Origin: Tunturiibacter gelidiferens
GTDB taxonomy: Bacteria; Acidobacteriota; Terriglobia; Terriglobales; Acidobacteriaceae
DNA: 64,000 nt
Assembly (NCBI RefSeq): GCF_014201335.1
Contig: NZ_JACHEB010000012.1
Location: 62,001-126,000, forward strand
Direction: 5' to 3'
Positions 27,425 to 36,056 of this stretch are shown here, one piece after another (the first letter of the stretch is position 1; every line of letters begins with the position of its first letter). A model generated the notes under the pieces. It worked only from the letters and a program-made list of their open reading frames with translations, did no database searches and was not told where the DNA came from. Both the position numbers and the translations under genes were made by a program.

Positions 27425-28165
27425 CTAATATCGAATCTCTTGATTCGGTTTATATTCCTCGCCAAATTTGTTTTTATGGTTGGCTAGCGCGTCGGTTGTG
27501 GCTTGTAGCGTGATGTCGTCGAGGCGTAGAGGTTGCGATGCAACCTGGATGACGCGTTCCGCCGTCGTCTGGTCGGCCGGTTGACCGTTCTCGCTCCACA
27601 TATTCAGCCGGTAGCTTCCGGGCGGCACATTGTGAATGGAAACCGTGCCGTTCTCCCCGGAGATCCCATAGTAGGGAGTGCTCAGCGCCAGGATAACTGC
27701 TCCCATCTCCGGATGAATGTTACAGAAGATATAGGAGACACCTTCGCGATCGAAACGCACGGAGCGGGTTGTGCCCGATTCATATAGACCTAGATCGAAC
27801 CGTTTGCCGTTGAAAAGTGAAAAAACATTGTGAAAGAAAGGATCCTCATTAGGAAATTGGACGGAGGAGCCGGTGGCGACGACAAGCAGATGAGGTGTGA
27901 ACATTTTGTGCTTTTGGACAAGACGGTATACCGGTTGACTCACCGGCGACGGAGATATCGTAGTTATTGGCTTCAAGGAGGAGAGCCATATGACTACATT
28001 TCCAGCGCTGGGTGTCTGATGATCCTTCCTCGCACTTGGAGATGACGATGCACGCACGAGGATCTTTGTGGACACCTCCACGCCCTGGGCTCGTAGCTGG
28101 GGCACTGCAAGCGCCGCCAGGAGGCACCAGTATGGGACGGCTGTCGACCTTGGCAGCTTACTCAC
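27425..28165 (-). CDS. Cupredoxin-like periplasmic protein
   Basis: 246 residues with an N-terminal signal (about residues 10-27, ending LRAQG). A blue-copper-like domain shows FPNEDPFFHNVFS (His112) and C-N-I-H-P-E-M (Cys148, His151, Met154), a plausible type 1 copper site. It is followed by a short carboxypeptidase-regulatory-like beta domain (GTVSIHNVPPGSYRLNMW). Similar proteins occur beside methylamine-utilisation-like and metal-related genes. GTG start with AGGAG upstream. It is last in the operon with the barrel protein and the two-component genes. Confidence 0.8.
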   Translation of the reverse strand: MSKLPRSTAVPYWCLLAALAVPQLRAQGVEVSTKILVRASSSPSARKDHQTPSAGNVVIWLSSLKPITTISPSPVSQPVYRLVQKHKMFTPHLLVVATGSSVQFPNEDPFFHNVFSLFNGKRFDLGLYESGTTRSVRFDREGVSYIFCNIHPEMGAVILALSTPYYGISGENGTVSIHNVPPGSYRLNMWSENGQPADQTTAERVIQVASQPLRLDDITLQATTDALANHKNKFGEEYKPNQEIRY

Positions 28166-28177
28166 TTGCTCAATCTC

Positions 28178-29755
28178 CTAGAACTGATATCCCGCCGAAA
28201 GCGAGAAGATGTCCGCCGTGCTACCAGCACCATAAATGGGCCAGGTCCATATTCTTCGATACTCAGGGGAGAGGATGATGTAGGTCTTGGGCTTGAAGAT
28301 TAGGTTGGCGACGACCATCTTGTTACGTGCGCGCAGTTGCACCTCTGTAGCAGTCGCTGGAAATTGGAGGCTATGAAAATCGCCTGAGAAGCCGTCGTCC
28401 ACGCCAATACTAGCGTTCGCCTCGAGCGACCGGCCAAAATGCGTTTTGAACTGAGTCCAACCGCCAATCGCGTTCAAGCCGCGATAGGAGTTTCCTCCCG
28501 TGACCGGATTAACCCCGATGAGAATGTCTTTATAGACCCCGCCGCCCAACCCCCCCAGACCCAAGCCACGATATCCCTCTCCACTGACTTCAAAATGGTC
28601 GCCGAGTGGTACGCGCCAGTCCGTTGTAACCGCCCAAGTGTCCAGATTCTCTCCATAGGGATAATTCTCTCGGCTGTAATATCCGCTGAGTCCGATCTGA
28701 AAAGGATGTTCGTTGAAAGAATCTCCGTAAGAGTTTTTGGTCGCGGTCCCATAGGATATGCGCGATTCATAAGCTGGTTGTTTGGAATATTCCCCGGGGC
28801 TGGGAGCGCGGAATTGCAAATTTGTGCTGTAACCCGCGGCCGGCGGATCCCACAAACCTAACTCGAATTGCAGCTGCCTAGTCAAATGAAGCGGGATCTG
28901 ATGTGCATAGCGCAATTGAGGCGACCAAGTCCACAAGTTTCCCGAACCCGCCAGGCTGGGCTCGGCAACGGTTGCATAAGAGGACGGCGACAACGGAGAG
29001 ATCAAAGGCCCTACCAACCCTGCCTGAATCGAATCGTGATCCCAATCGAAATTGATACTAGCAGTCCGCATGCGGACGATGCCAGCTGAGGTTGCAGAGC
29101 TGCCATAAGCGAGTCCACCGAAGAAGTCCAGATTCACGTCGGCAGAAGTTCTAGCGCCAGCGATCCTAGGTCCAAAACCCTGCAGACCTAGGATCGTTTG
29201 ACGGAAACTTGCCCCAGCGCTGCCATCGCCCGAATCGTTGCTTCCTGCGAGGGCCACCTCAGGTAGATCGATATTATCGACAATGCCCTTGTTAATAAAC
29301 GAGTTGAAAAGGATTAGGCCAGTAACGCGGACGGGGTACTTCGATTCGCTTTCGACCTTCGTCTGCTCATGAAGTTTGACTTGCTCTTCCAGAGTTTGCT
29401 GTCTCTCCTGTAGATCTTCGATCGCCGAAGCTGTCGTCCTTGCCGTGTCGACTTCATCTTCGTGGATCGGCTGTTCGGAAATCGGCTCGGTTCCAGCGAG
29501 CTGTCCTTTGATCTGGGATAGCTCTTGTCGCAGTTTTTGAATTTCCCTTCGAGACTGCTCGAGCTGCTGATTAGCTTCATCTAGCGATGACGATATTGCT
29601 TGCAGCCTTTGCTCCAGCTTTGAAGATGGAACATTTGCAGGTGAAGAAGACGGAGATGCTGGGGCCTGAGCAAGTATTGTCGATTGCGCGTGCGATGAAG
29701 CGCACACTCCAACTAGTATCAGACAAGTGAGAAGTAAGAAACTAATCTCTCTCAT
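28178..29755 (-). CDS. Outer-membrane beta-barrel protein with coiled-coil N-terminus
   Basis: 525 residues. Signal peptide (MREISFLLLTCLILVGVCASSHAQ), then a Pro/Ser linker and a coiled coil about residues 45-130 (LEQRLQAISSSLDEANQQLEQSRREIQKL and on). The rest is alternating strands rich in Gly, Ser and aromatics ending in YQF, the terminal Phe typical of BAM substrates. The layout resembles periplasm-spanning porins such as DcaP-like proteins. Substrate unknown. It begins 3 nt after the kinase stop codon. Confidence 0.75.
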   Translation of the reverse strand: MREISFLLLTCLILVGVCASSHAQSTILAQAPASPSSSPANVPSSKLEQRLQAISSSLDEANQQLEQSRREIQKLRQELSQIKGQLAGTEPISEQPIHEDEVDTARTTASAIEDLQERQQTLEEQVKLHEQTKVESESKYPVRVTGLILFNSFINKGIVDNIDLPEVALAGSNDSGDGSAGASFRQTILGLQGFGPRIAGARTSADVNLDFFGGLAYGSSATSAGIVRMRTASINFDWDHDSIQAGLVGPLISPLSPSSYATVAEPSLAGSGNLWTWSPQLRYAHQIPLHLTRQLQFELGLWDPPAAGYSTNLQFRAPSPGEYSKQPAYESRISYGTATKNSYGDSFNEHPFQIGLSGYYSRENYPYGENLDTWAVTTDWRVPLGDHFEVSGEGYRGLGLGGLGGGVYKDILIGVNPVTGGNSYRGLNAIGGWTQFKTHFGRSLEANASIGVDDGFSGDFHSLQFPATATEVQLRARNKMVVANLIFKPKTYIILSPEYRRIWTWPIYGAGSTADIFSLSAGYQF

Positions 29756-29758
29756 TCT

Positions 29759-31579
29759 TCAACCTTTTTCATGGACGGGGATGTGTGCGACCGAGGTCTT
29801 CTTCTCAACCGCAGCGCCAAGCGCCTGCAACGCCGCTCTTGGCAGGTTAATCGTGAAAACGGTATTACCTGCCATGGTGTCCTCGAGTTCGATCCCGCCG
29901 CCATGCTCTTGCGCAATTTGTTGGGCAAGGGTTAAGCCAAGCCCCGTACCGCTTTCCCTGCTATCGCTGACAAACGGCAAGAATATCTTTTGACGAACAA
30001 GAACGGGTACACCTGGACCATTGTCGGCAATTCTAATCTGAATCGACCGCTCGCTTTCGAGGAGAGTCAGAGTCACGGCGGCCGGACCTTGACCTCGCTT
30101 TGCGGCCTGACATCCGTTAAGAAGCAGATTGTAAACCGCACGTCCCAGTTTTTTGGCGTCGACCCACACTTCAAGCGAAGATAGGCCGTTCAAAGTTATT
30201 TTGACTTCCCGGCCCGCAGGATGAGAGCGGACCAGGTTTACCGCTCTCTGGATCATAAGTGTAATCGATTCGAATTCCGGATGGAGTGCCCTGCCGGTTT
30301 GAGTAAAGAGAAGCAACGAATCGAGAAGGTCGGTCATTCCCTGAACGGCCGTCTGTACTTCGAGCATCAGCTCTTCTCGTTCCGCCTGAGATATATTGGC
30401 GCCGCTCATAAATTCGGCGTTTGCATACATTGCGGAAAGATAGTGCCTCAGATCATGTGAGATGGAACTCGCCATTCTTCCAATCGTCGCAAGTCTCTCC
30501 GAGTCCACAAGCTCCCGCTGGGTACGGCGTATCTGAATACGCATGCGTTCAAAAGCCCTGCTTAACTCCCTTACCTCCGATGCACCGTCTTCACTGAGTT
30601 GATAGTCAAAGTTGCCTTGAGCGAGAGCCCGAGTCCCTTCCACCAGCGCACCTATAGGGCGCGTGAGATTCCGTAAAATCGAGGCCAGCATTCCGGATCC
30701 CACGACCAGCGCTGCGAGAGCAAGCGCCAACACCCAACGGTTCACTCGGTTCAGCAATTGCGTTGCCTGTTCGAAGGACTTAAGCACAACAAGCTGAGGA
30801 ATCTCCGTCGGACTCTCCTCTCTGAGGGAAGTCGTGAGTCGTTCCGATGCCGCCAGATATTCCATCTTTCCGAGTTGAATTTTCTTGTCCTGGGTCGGTA
30901 TCTGCAACAGATCCCCGCCCCGCGCAACTAGCTGTTGCTGTAATCCCGGTCCTAGCGTGCTGACTACTACTCTGCCGTTAACTGCGAACGCAACCTGCGC
31001 CGCAGCTGCTTCACTCACCTCGCGGGCAACATACTCATCAATGGGGTATCCCACAGCCACGGATCCGAGAAAGGTCCCATGCTCCTTTGGTCCAAAGTAG
31101 AGTGGCTGGGTCGCTATTTCGTAGATACGGTCGCCGAGAGAGAGCAGAATTGGCTCGCCTGGTTTGTGGCGGTCTGCCTCCTCAAGCCCACGTGCCACGC
31201 CCGAACGATCTAGCCTCGCACCGCGATTGTAGGACACAATGAGCTTCCCGTTTTGATCAAGCAACGCGAAGAAATCGCATCCGCTCACCTGCCAGAACTC
31301 TATCCCACCGTCCGCGATCGTTCTCGGATCGTAGGTGGTCATCAGAGACTTTAGACTAGGCAAGTCGGCCAGGAGAGCTGATTCGCGGGCAAGCAGTTCA
31401 CGCTGCTGATGTTGAAGATTCTGGTAAGTCTTTACGGAGTGCCGGAGGTCGGATGCGAGGTCCGCCTTGGTCTGCTGCTGAACGATTGTTCGGATTACGA
31501 GAAGACTGAGTAGCGTGCAACCAAATGATAGGACGACCAGCGGAATAAGCAACGTCGTTCTCATCCGTAGCCTATCCAT
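29759..31579 (-). CDS. Sensor histidine kinase (periplasmic sensor, HAMP)
   Basis: About 606 residues from the ATG at 31579, preceded by GGGAGAAC; an in-frame ATG at 31645 overlaps the regulator gene and is less likely. A first membrane segment (TTLLIPLVVLSFGCTLLSLLVI) leads to a Cache-like periplasmic domain of about 240 residues, then a second membrane segment (VLALALAALVVGSGMLAS), a HAMP domain, a HisKA-like box (ASSISHDLRHYLSAMYANAEF with the phospho-His) and a HATPase domain (VYNLLLNGCQAA, then GTGLGLTLAQQIAQEHGG). It pairs with the OmpR-type regulator encoded directly upstream. Confidence 0.92.
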   Translation of the reverse strand: MDRLRMRTTLLIPLVVLSFGCTLLSLLVIRTIVQQQTKADLASDLRHSVKTYQNLQHQQRELLARESALLADLPSLKSLMTTYDPRTIADGGIEFWQVSGCDFFALLDQNGKLIVSYNRGARLDRSGVARGLEEADRHKPGEPILLSLGDRIYEIATQPLYFGPKEHGTFLGSVAVGYPIDEYVAREVSEAAAAQVAFAVNGRVVVSTLGPGLQQQLVARGGDLLQIPTQDKKIQLGKMEYLAASERLTTSLREESPTEIPQLVVLKSFEQATQLLNRVNRWVLALALAALVVGSGMLASILRNLTRPIGALVEGTRALAQGNFDYQLSEDGASEVRELSRAFERMRIQIRRTQRELVDSERLATIGRMASSISHDLRHYLSAMYANAEFMSGANISQAEREELMLEVQTAVQGMTDLLDSLLLFTQTGRALHPEFESITLMIQRAVNLVRSHPAGREVKITLNGLSSLEVWVDAKKLGRAVYNLLLNGCQAAKRGQGPAAVTLTLLESERSIQIRIADNGPGVPVLVRQKIFLPFVSDSRESGTGLGLTLAQQIAQEHGGGIELEDTMAGNTVFTINLPRAALQALGAAVEKKTSVAHIPVHEKG

Positions 31580-31610
31580 CAACTTCGTTCTCCCATGAGC
31601 TGCGGCCAGA

Positions 31611-32294
31611 TCAGTTTCCGCGGACGAATTTGTAGCCAATGCCATGGATAGTGCGGAAGTATACAGGCTTTCCTGGATCCACCTCCAACTTCTGCCTTAG
31701 CTTCATAATGTGGTTGTCTACTGTGCGCGTTGTCGGGTATGACGTGTAGTTCCAAACATCGTTGAGCAACTCTTCCCGCGTAATGACTCGCTCAGCATGT
31801 TCGACAAAATACTGCAGAAGCTTGATCTCGTGTGCTGTAAGGACCACTGGAGCACCGTCTTTGAAAACCTCCATCCCGGAGAAATCCGCTGTCACGTTTC
31901 CAAAACTAACCCGGCTGATCGCTGCCGGCTTTCGAGTTCTTCGAATTGCCGCCTGCACCCGTGCCATGAGCTCGCGCGGACTAAAGGGTTTTGTGACATA
32001 GTCGTCCGCGCCCAACTCCAACAACAGAACTTTATCGGCAACCTCAGAAACTGCGCTAAGAACAATAACTGGAGTGCTCGCGGACCAGCTTTTGATGCCT
32101 TTGCACACCTCGAGGCCCGACATGCTCGGTAGCATGAGATCGAGAACAACACCGGCAGGTTTTAGGCTCTTGCAGGTCGCTAAGCCCTGCGCTCCATCAC
32201 CGGTCACATATACATCATAACCTTCAGTGGTGAACTGCCGATGAAGCGCTTTCTGTATCCGAGGATCGTCTTCAATAACCAGAATCAAGCTCAC
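31611..32294 (-). CDS. OmpR/PhoB-family response regulator
   Basis: 227 residues: receiver domain with Asp52 (VVLDLMLPSMSG) and Lys in DDYVTKPFSPRELMARV, then a winged helix (LTAHEIKLLQYFVEHAERVITREELLNDVWN, ending IHGIGYKFV). It heads the minus-strand operon regulator-kinase-barrel-cupredoxin, so the operon probably responds to the signal sensed in the periplasm; copper is one possibility given the cupredoxin. The 276-nt region upstream (32295-32570) holds the presumed promoter and no convincing gene. Confidence 0.95.
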   Translation of the reverse strand: MSLILVIEDDPRIQKALHRQFTTEGYDVYVTGDGAQGLATCKSLKPAGVVLDLMLPSMSGLEVCKGIKSWSASTPVIVLSAVSEVADKVLLLELGADDYVTKPFSPRELMARVQAAIRRTRKPAAISRVSFGNVTADFSGMEVFKDGAPVVLTAHEIKLLQYFVEHAERVITREELLNDVWNYTSYPTTRTVDNHIMKLRQKLEVDPGKPVYFRTIHGIGYKFVRGN

Positions 32295-32570
32295 TTTTTT
32301 TGCTCCTCAGGAATCTCAATACCGGATCTGATTCCCAACTTCTTTTATTTTATCGAGATCATGCGGATTCTATGGCGGTTATCCGCACAAGTATTTCACT
32401 CCTATCATCAAATGACAAAGCCCTGACATCTCTGAGACATTCTGGGCCCAATTGAGAGATGCTCCAGCAAGCCAAATTGGCGTGAGTTAGGTCCTCAGGA
32501 GTCGAGAACAAAACACGCACAATCACTATTTCATTGAGGCTGCTACGAATATTATCGGAGGCGCGCCGAA

Positions 32571-33740
32571 TCAAGAACCGGCCGGGTGGAGCGCCGCCGT
32601 CTCATTTCTCTTCGCCACCTGCATCGATCCTTCTCGAAGGTCGACATAAACAACCATGAGCTTATTAGCAATTTCTCTCAGCGAAAATCTATCCAGATTC
32701 TCCGAGATTCGCCGGGGCGTCTCTAGTGCATCGCAAATTACCGTGGCCAGAGCTGACACATCTTTCCCCGAGTTGAGGTCAAAATAGTGACAGGACTCTC
32801 CTCCTATCTCACGAAACGTCGGAATATCAGAGCATACAACACGACTTCCGCAAAGCAATCCTTCGACTACAGGTAAGCCGAATCCCTCCATCAGAGATGG
32901 AGCTAATAATAAGTCACAGCTCTTGTAGAGCCACGCTAATTCTTCATCACTCACACTGTCCATCATCTTTACGCGATCTCCCAAGGCTTCTCGCTCGACG
33001 ACGGCTTTGATCGAGGCTGTCTCTGGACCGTGGTTTCCTAATAAAACCAACAACGTCCTACTTTCTATCCTCCCCTTTTCCAATAGCGCTCCAAATGCTC
33101 TAAGCGCCAGTGGTATATTTTTGTTCGCCCGGTGCTGAGCCACCATCAAGAAGAATGGTTGCCCCTCAATGACAGGCGCACTCGGCCTATCCGAGTTGAT
33201 GTTGACACAGTTGTGGACTACTACGCTCTTCCGTTGGGCTATCTTGGGAAATCGCGTCGCTAATCGGCACAACGTGGTCTCAGAAACACAGGCAACCAAA
33301 TCAGCCTCTTCGAGGCAACGTTGCAAGAACGCCCTATTGAAAAACACTTTCGGAAATCCGAAATTATGCGGCTCATCGTAAGGATACAAATCATGTAGCG
33401 ATACAACCACGGGACAATTTAACGCATTCCGGCGAATCGGCACAGGAAAGGAAAGATGAAGGATGTCTGCACCCAGAGCATCCAAGAGCTTTGGCAGCTC
33501 CCATAAATACCAGTAATTGCGCGTAAACGCATCATTGCGAGTGTCAATTGTTATGATATTTACTTTGGTGCCTTCTATCCGAAACGAGTGCCTGAAATAT
33601 TCCTCTTGCCATCTCCCGATGACCAAAGTGACTTCAGAGATCTCTCTACGGCTAGCCGCACAGCAGACGAGACTATACGCGTGCCTGCAGATGCCGGAAG
33701 GGCCAGTTGATGATGAGAGTGCGGTAATGAGAATATTCAT
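32571..33740 (-). CDS. Family 4-like glycosyltransferase (EPS locus)
   Basis: 389 residues from the ATG at 33740 (MNILITALSSSTGPSG). The frame is open 28 codons further but that part overlaps the GT2 gene. It shows HLSFPVPIRRNALNCPVVVSLHDLYPYD, the C-terminal donor domain FFLMVAQHRANKNIPLALRAF, and PSLMEGFGLPVVEGLLCGSRVVCSD, the family 4 EX7E region. Together with GT2 and the export genes it likely builds an exopolysaccharide. It is the last gene of the EPS run. Confidence 0.87.
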   Translation of the reverse strand: MNILITALSSSTGPSGICRHAYSLVCCAASRREISEVTLVIGRWQEEYFRHSFRIEGTKVNIITIDTRNDAFTRNYWYLWELPKLLDALGADILHLSFPVPIRRNALNCPVVVSLHDLYPYDEPHNFGFPKVFFNRAFLQRCLEEADLVACVSETTLCRLATRFPKIAQRKSVVVHNCVNINSDRPSAPVIEGQPFFLMVAQHRANKNIPLALRAFGALLEKGRIESRTLLVLLGNHGPETASIKAVVEREALGDRVKMMDSVSDEELAWLYKSCDLLLAPSLMEGFGLPVVEGLLCGSRVVCSDIPTFREIGGESCHYFDLNSGKDVSALATVICDALETPRRISENLDRFSLREIANKLMVVYVDLREGSMQVAKRNETAALHPAGS

Positions 33741-33750
33741 AACTCTGCTC

Positions 33751-34605
33751 TTACGATCCGAATCTGTCGTACGACTTCGCTTGTAACTGTGCCCAATAGG
33801 AGCCGCGGATTGCCTTTTCTCCATATCTTCTCAAGCCAGCGATAGGTCGACAGAAAAGCAGCGCGGCTCTTTGAAGTCGCTCAGACTTCAACCGACGAAA
33901 CAAAGGGACCGTGGCGAAAATTACGCGTCTGTGCTCCCATTGTTGCTTGTCTGGAGCGCGGCACGTCTTACTGGCGGGTTGCAATCGGAAATCGGCAAGA
34001 AGCTCCCGAATGTGCTTGAATCGGTATCCCTTTATGGCCAAACGAATGAAAAATTCCAGATCCATCACATATTGAAGATTTTCATCTATCCAATTTCCCT
34101 CATCAAATACTCGACGGCGAAAAAACGTAGCGGTGGTCGGGATATATAGCACTCGATGATAAAAGAGAACAAAGGCACTGAACGCTATTTCGGATTTAAT
34201 CCGAACGAGCCCGCCCAATTCGTCTACGACACGATAATCTCCGTACAAAATGTCGAGCCCCGGATCGTCCTCAAACATTTTTGCCACGTGCTGAAAGCAT
34301 CCCATCCGGTAGCGGTCATCCGCGTTCAGCCAACCAATAATGTCTCCCGTCGCCTGTCGAAATCCCTTGTTTAACGCCTCACTCTGACCACTATCAGGTT
34401 CGGAAACCCAAGCTATGCCTGATGAAGCCTTGTCGCTCCGAAAGTTCCGCAATAACTCTACAGTTCCGTCGGTTGACATCCCGTCGATCACTAAATGCTC
34501 GCAGTTCGGATAGTTCTGCATAAACACACTTTCCAAAGCGTCATGAATGAAGCTTGCCTGATTTAGTGATGGCGTCACAATCGAGATGGATAAAGGTTTG
34601 GTCAT
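33751..34605 (-). CDS. Family 2 glycosyltransferase (EPS locus)
   Basis: 284 residues with GT-A fold. SISIVTPSLNQASFIHDALESV at the N-terminus, HLVIDGMSTDGTVELL with the nucleotide-binding Asp, and the metal-binding D-x-D-like NADDRY near residues 95-100 (GWLNADDRYR). Inverting glycosyltransferase using a nucleotide sugar; cytoplasmic face. The last 60 residues are basic and may contact the membrane. It lies 27 nt after the Wzz-like gene, in the same transcript. Confidence 0.92.
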   Translation of the reverse strand: MTKPLSISIVTPSLNQASFIHDALESVFMQNYPNCEHLVIDGMSTDGTVELLRNFRSDKASSGIAWVSEPDSGQSEALNKGFRQATGDIIGWLNADDRYRMGCFQHVAKMFEDDPGLDILYGDYRVVDELGGLVRIKSEIAFSAFVLFYHRVLYIPTTATFFRRRVFDEGNWIDENLQYVMDLEFFIRLAIKGYRFKHIRELLADFRLQPASKTCRAPDKQQWEHRRVIFATVPLFRRLKSERLQRAALLFCRPIAGLRRYGEKAIRGSYWAQLQAKSYDRFGS

Positions 34606-34632
34606 ATAATTTCGATCTTCCGAAGGTGCAAT

Positions 34633-35949
34633 CTAATGCGGAGCCGATAGGTGGTCAATGTCTTTTTTGGAACTCCATTTACCGGTTATCGTAGATTTGA
34701 TGTGAGTCGCTAGTTCCCGCCGCGGATCGAAAGCATCCAATTCTCCCCAGAACCGCCTCGCCAAAAGGTATATTGCCGTCAGGATGATTGACAGCACCGT
34801 CGAGACCAGGACTATTAAGAATCGATGAGGACCAGACTTTCGCTCAGGAAGATTTGGGAAATCTATAACCCCGACCGTTGGAATCGACTTGGCTTCATCA
34901 ATACGAGCAGTTTCATATTCTTCAGAAAGCAGGTCAAATACCGTCTCGTGAATACGGACAGTTCTATAAAGATTCGCCCACTGCACGCCTAGCCGAGGAA
35001 GTTCTCTTAGCGCGGGATATGGATGAGTCACATCGAAACTCTGACCTTCCGTTCCCTGGACACTCTGTTCATTCGCACGTTGTAGCTCGCGGCGCAAAAT
35101 CGCATCCCTTGCCTCCGCCGCACGAACTCGAACATTTTGATCGCCATAAATCTGACGCAACGAGCTCAGTTCAGATTCGCCCGCTATTAGCTGACCTTCA
35201 AGCTTCGCTCCGGCGTCTACGGTAGCCTTGGTCTGTTCCTTTAGGTCAATCGTCGTGTTCTTGCTGGAGAAGTCACTGAGTTCAAGTTGGGCACGTTGCA
35301 GTTCTGCTTGGACGGTGTTGAGTCGCTGTTCAATAAATTCACGTTCACGATGAGCAGATGAAGTGTTGACTCTAGCGACTAATCCATTTAGCTCATCGAG
35401 GTAGGCCTGAGCTAACTCTTTTGCGCGGTTGGGATCTTCGTCTGTCACAACGATCGTGATGACGCCATTCTTGGGGTCCTCGGTTATCTTGGTCAAACGT
35501 ACGAGTTGTTTGGCAGTACTATCTCGATATCGTTTGTGATATACACGCTGCAGATCGAACTTATCGATGAGATGACCAGATATCGTTCCGCTATGCAATA
35601 GAGCAACGAACAAGGCGCTATTGTTTTTCGCTCCGATGAGACTTCCCGCTAGACCTGCGAGACCGCTCGCCGAACCTTTACCAACTAGTGCTGCGAGCAT
35701 CGCTGCGCCATTGCCACCACCTTGTTCGGGAGGCATAAGTCGCGCACCCGATTCATACTCTTTGGGTAAGATGAATGCTACTAACATACTAAGTACGAAG
35801 GCGACTCCAGCCAAACGGAGCATGAGATGTCGATTATCCCAAAACAATGACGTGTTCGTAATCCAGGTTGGTCTCTTCACAAGATCTGTAGGACTTACGC
35901 CATGACCTAGTGGAAATACTCGAGATGTCGGCTCTAATAGATTGTGCAT
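34633..35949 (-). CDS. Wzz/GumC-like chain-length determinant
   Basis: 438 residues. Wzz domain with the first membrane helix at about residues 46-62 (GVAFVLSMLVAFILP), a periplasmic region of about 310 residues rich in coiled coil (AHREREFIEQRLNTVQAELQRAQLELSDF), and a second helix near 375-395. It lacks the C-terminal tyrosine kinase seen in some relatives. A Gly/Ala-rich stretch (GSASGLAGLAGSLIGAK) lies in the first periplasmic part. It controls polymer length and co-operates with the Wza-like protein encoded next to it. Confidence 0.9.
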   Translation of the reverse strand: MHNLLEPTSRVFPLGHGVSPTDLVKRPTWITNTSLFWDNRHLMLRLAGVAFVLSMLVAFILPKEYESGARLMPPEQGGGNGAAMLAALVGKGSASGLAGLAGSLIGAKNNSALFVALLHSGTISGHLIDKFDLQRVYHKRYRDSTAKQLVRLTKITEDPKNGVITIVVTDEDPNRAKELAQAYLDELNGLVARVNTSSAHREREFIEQRLNTVQAELQRAQLELSDFSSKNTTIDLKEQTKATVDAGAKLEGQLIAGESELSSLRQIYGDQNVRVRAAEARDAILRRELQRANEQSVQGTEGQSFDVTHPYPALRELPRLGVQWANLYRTVRIHETVFDLLSEEYETARIDEAKSIPTVGVIDFPNLPERKSGPHRFLIVLVSTVLSIILTAIYLLARRFWGELDAFDPRRELATHIKSTITGKWSSKKDIDHLSAPH

Positions 35950-36056
35950 TGCTTACACCTCGGTAGTCGCTCGTAGGTTCGTCTTCAAATAACTGTCAGA
36001 GCTGCAGCCTCGAACGAGACTAATTGTTGTAACTCGTACGTTTGGCATGAATATTA

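Noticed and set aside
32359-32574. Minus-strand 71-codon frame (TTG start) directly after the GT4 stop codon
   Set aside because: No ribosome binding site of its own, no recognisable domain and a composition typical of non-coding sequence; it only fills the gap upstream of the response regulator.
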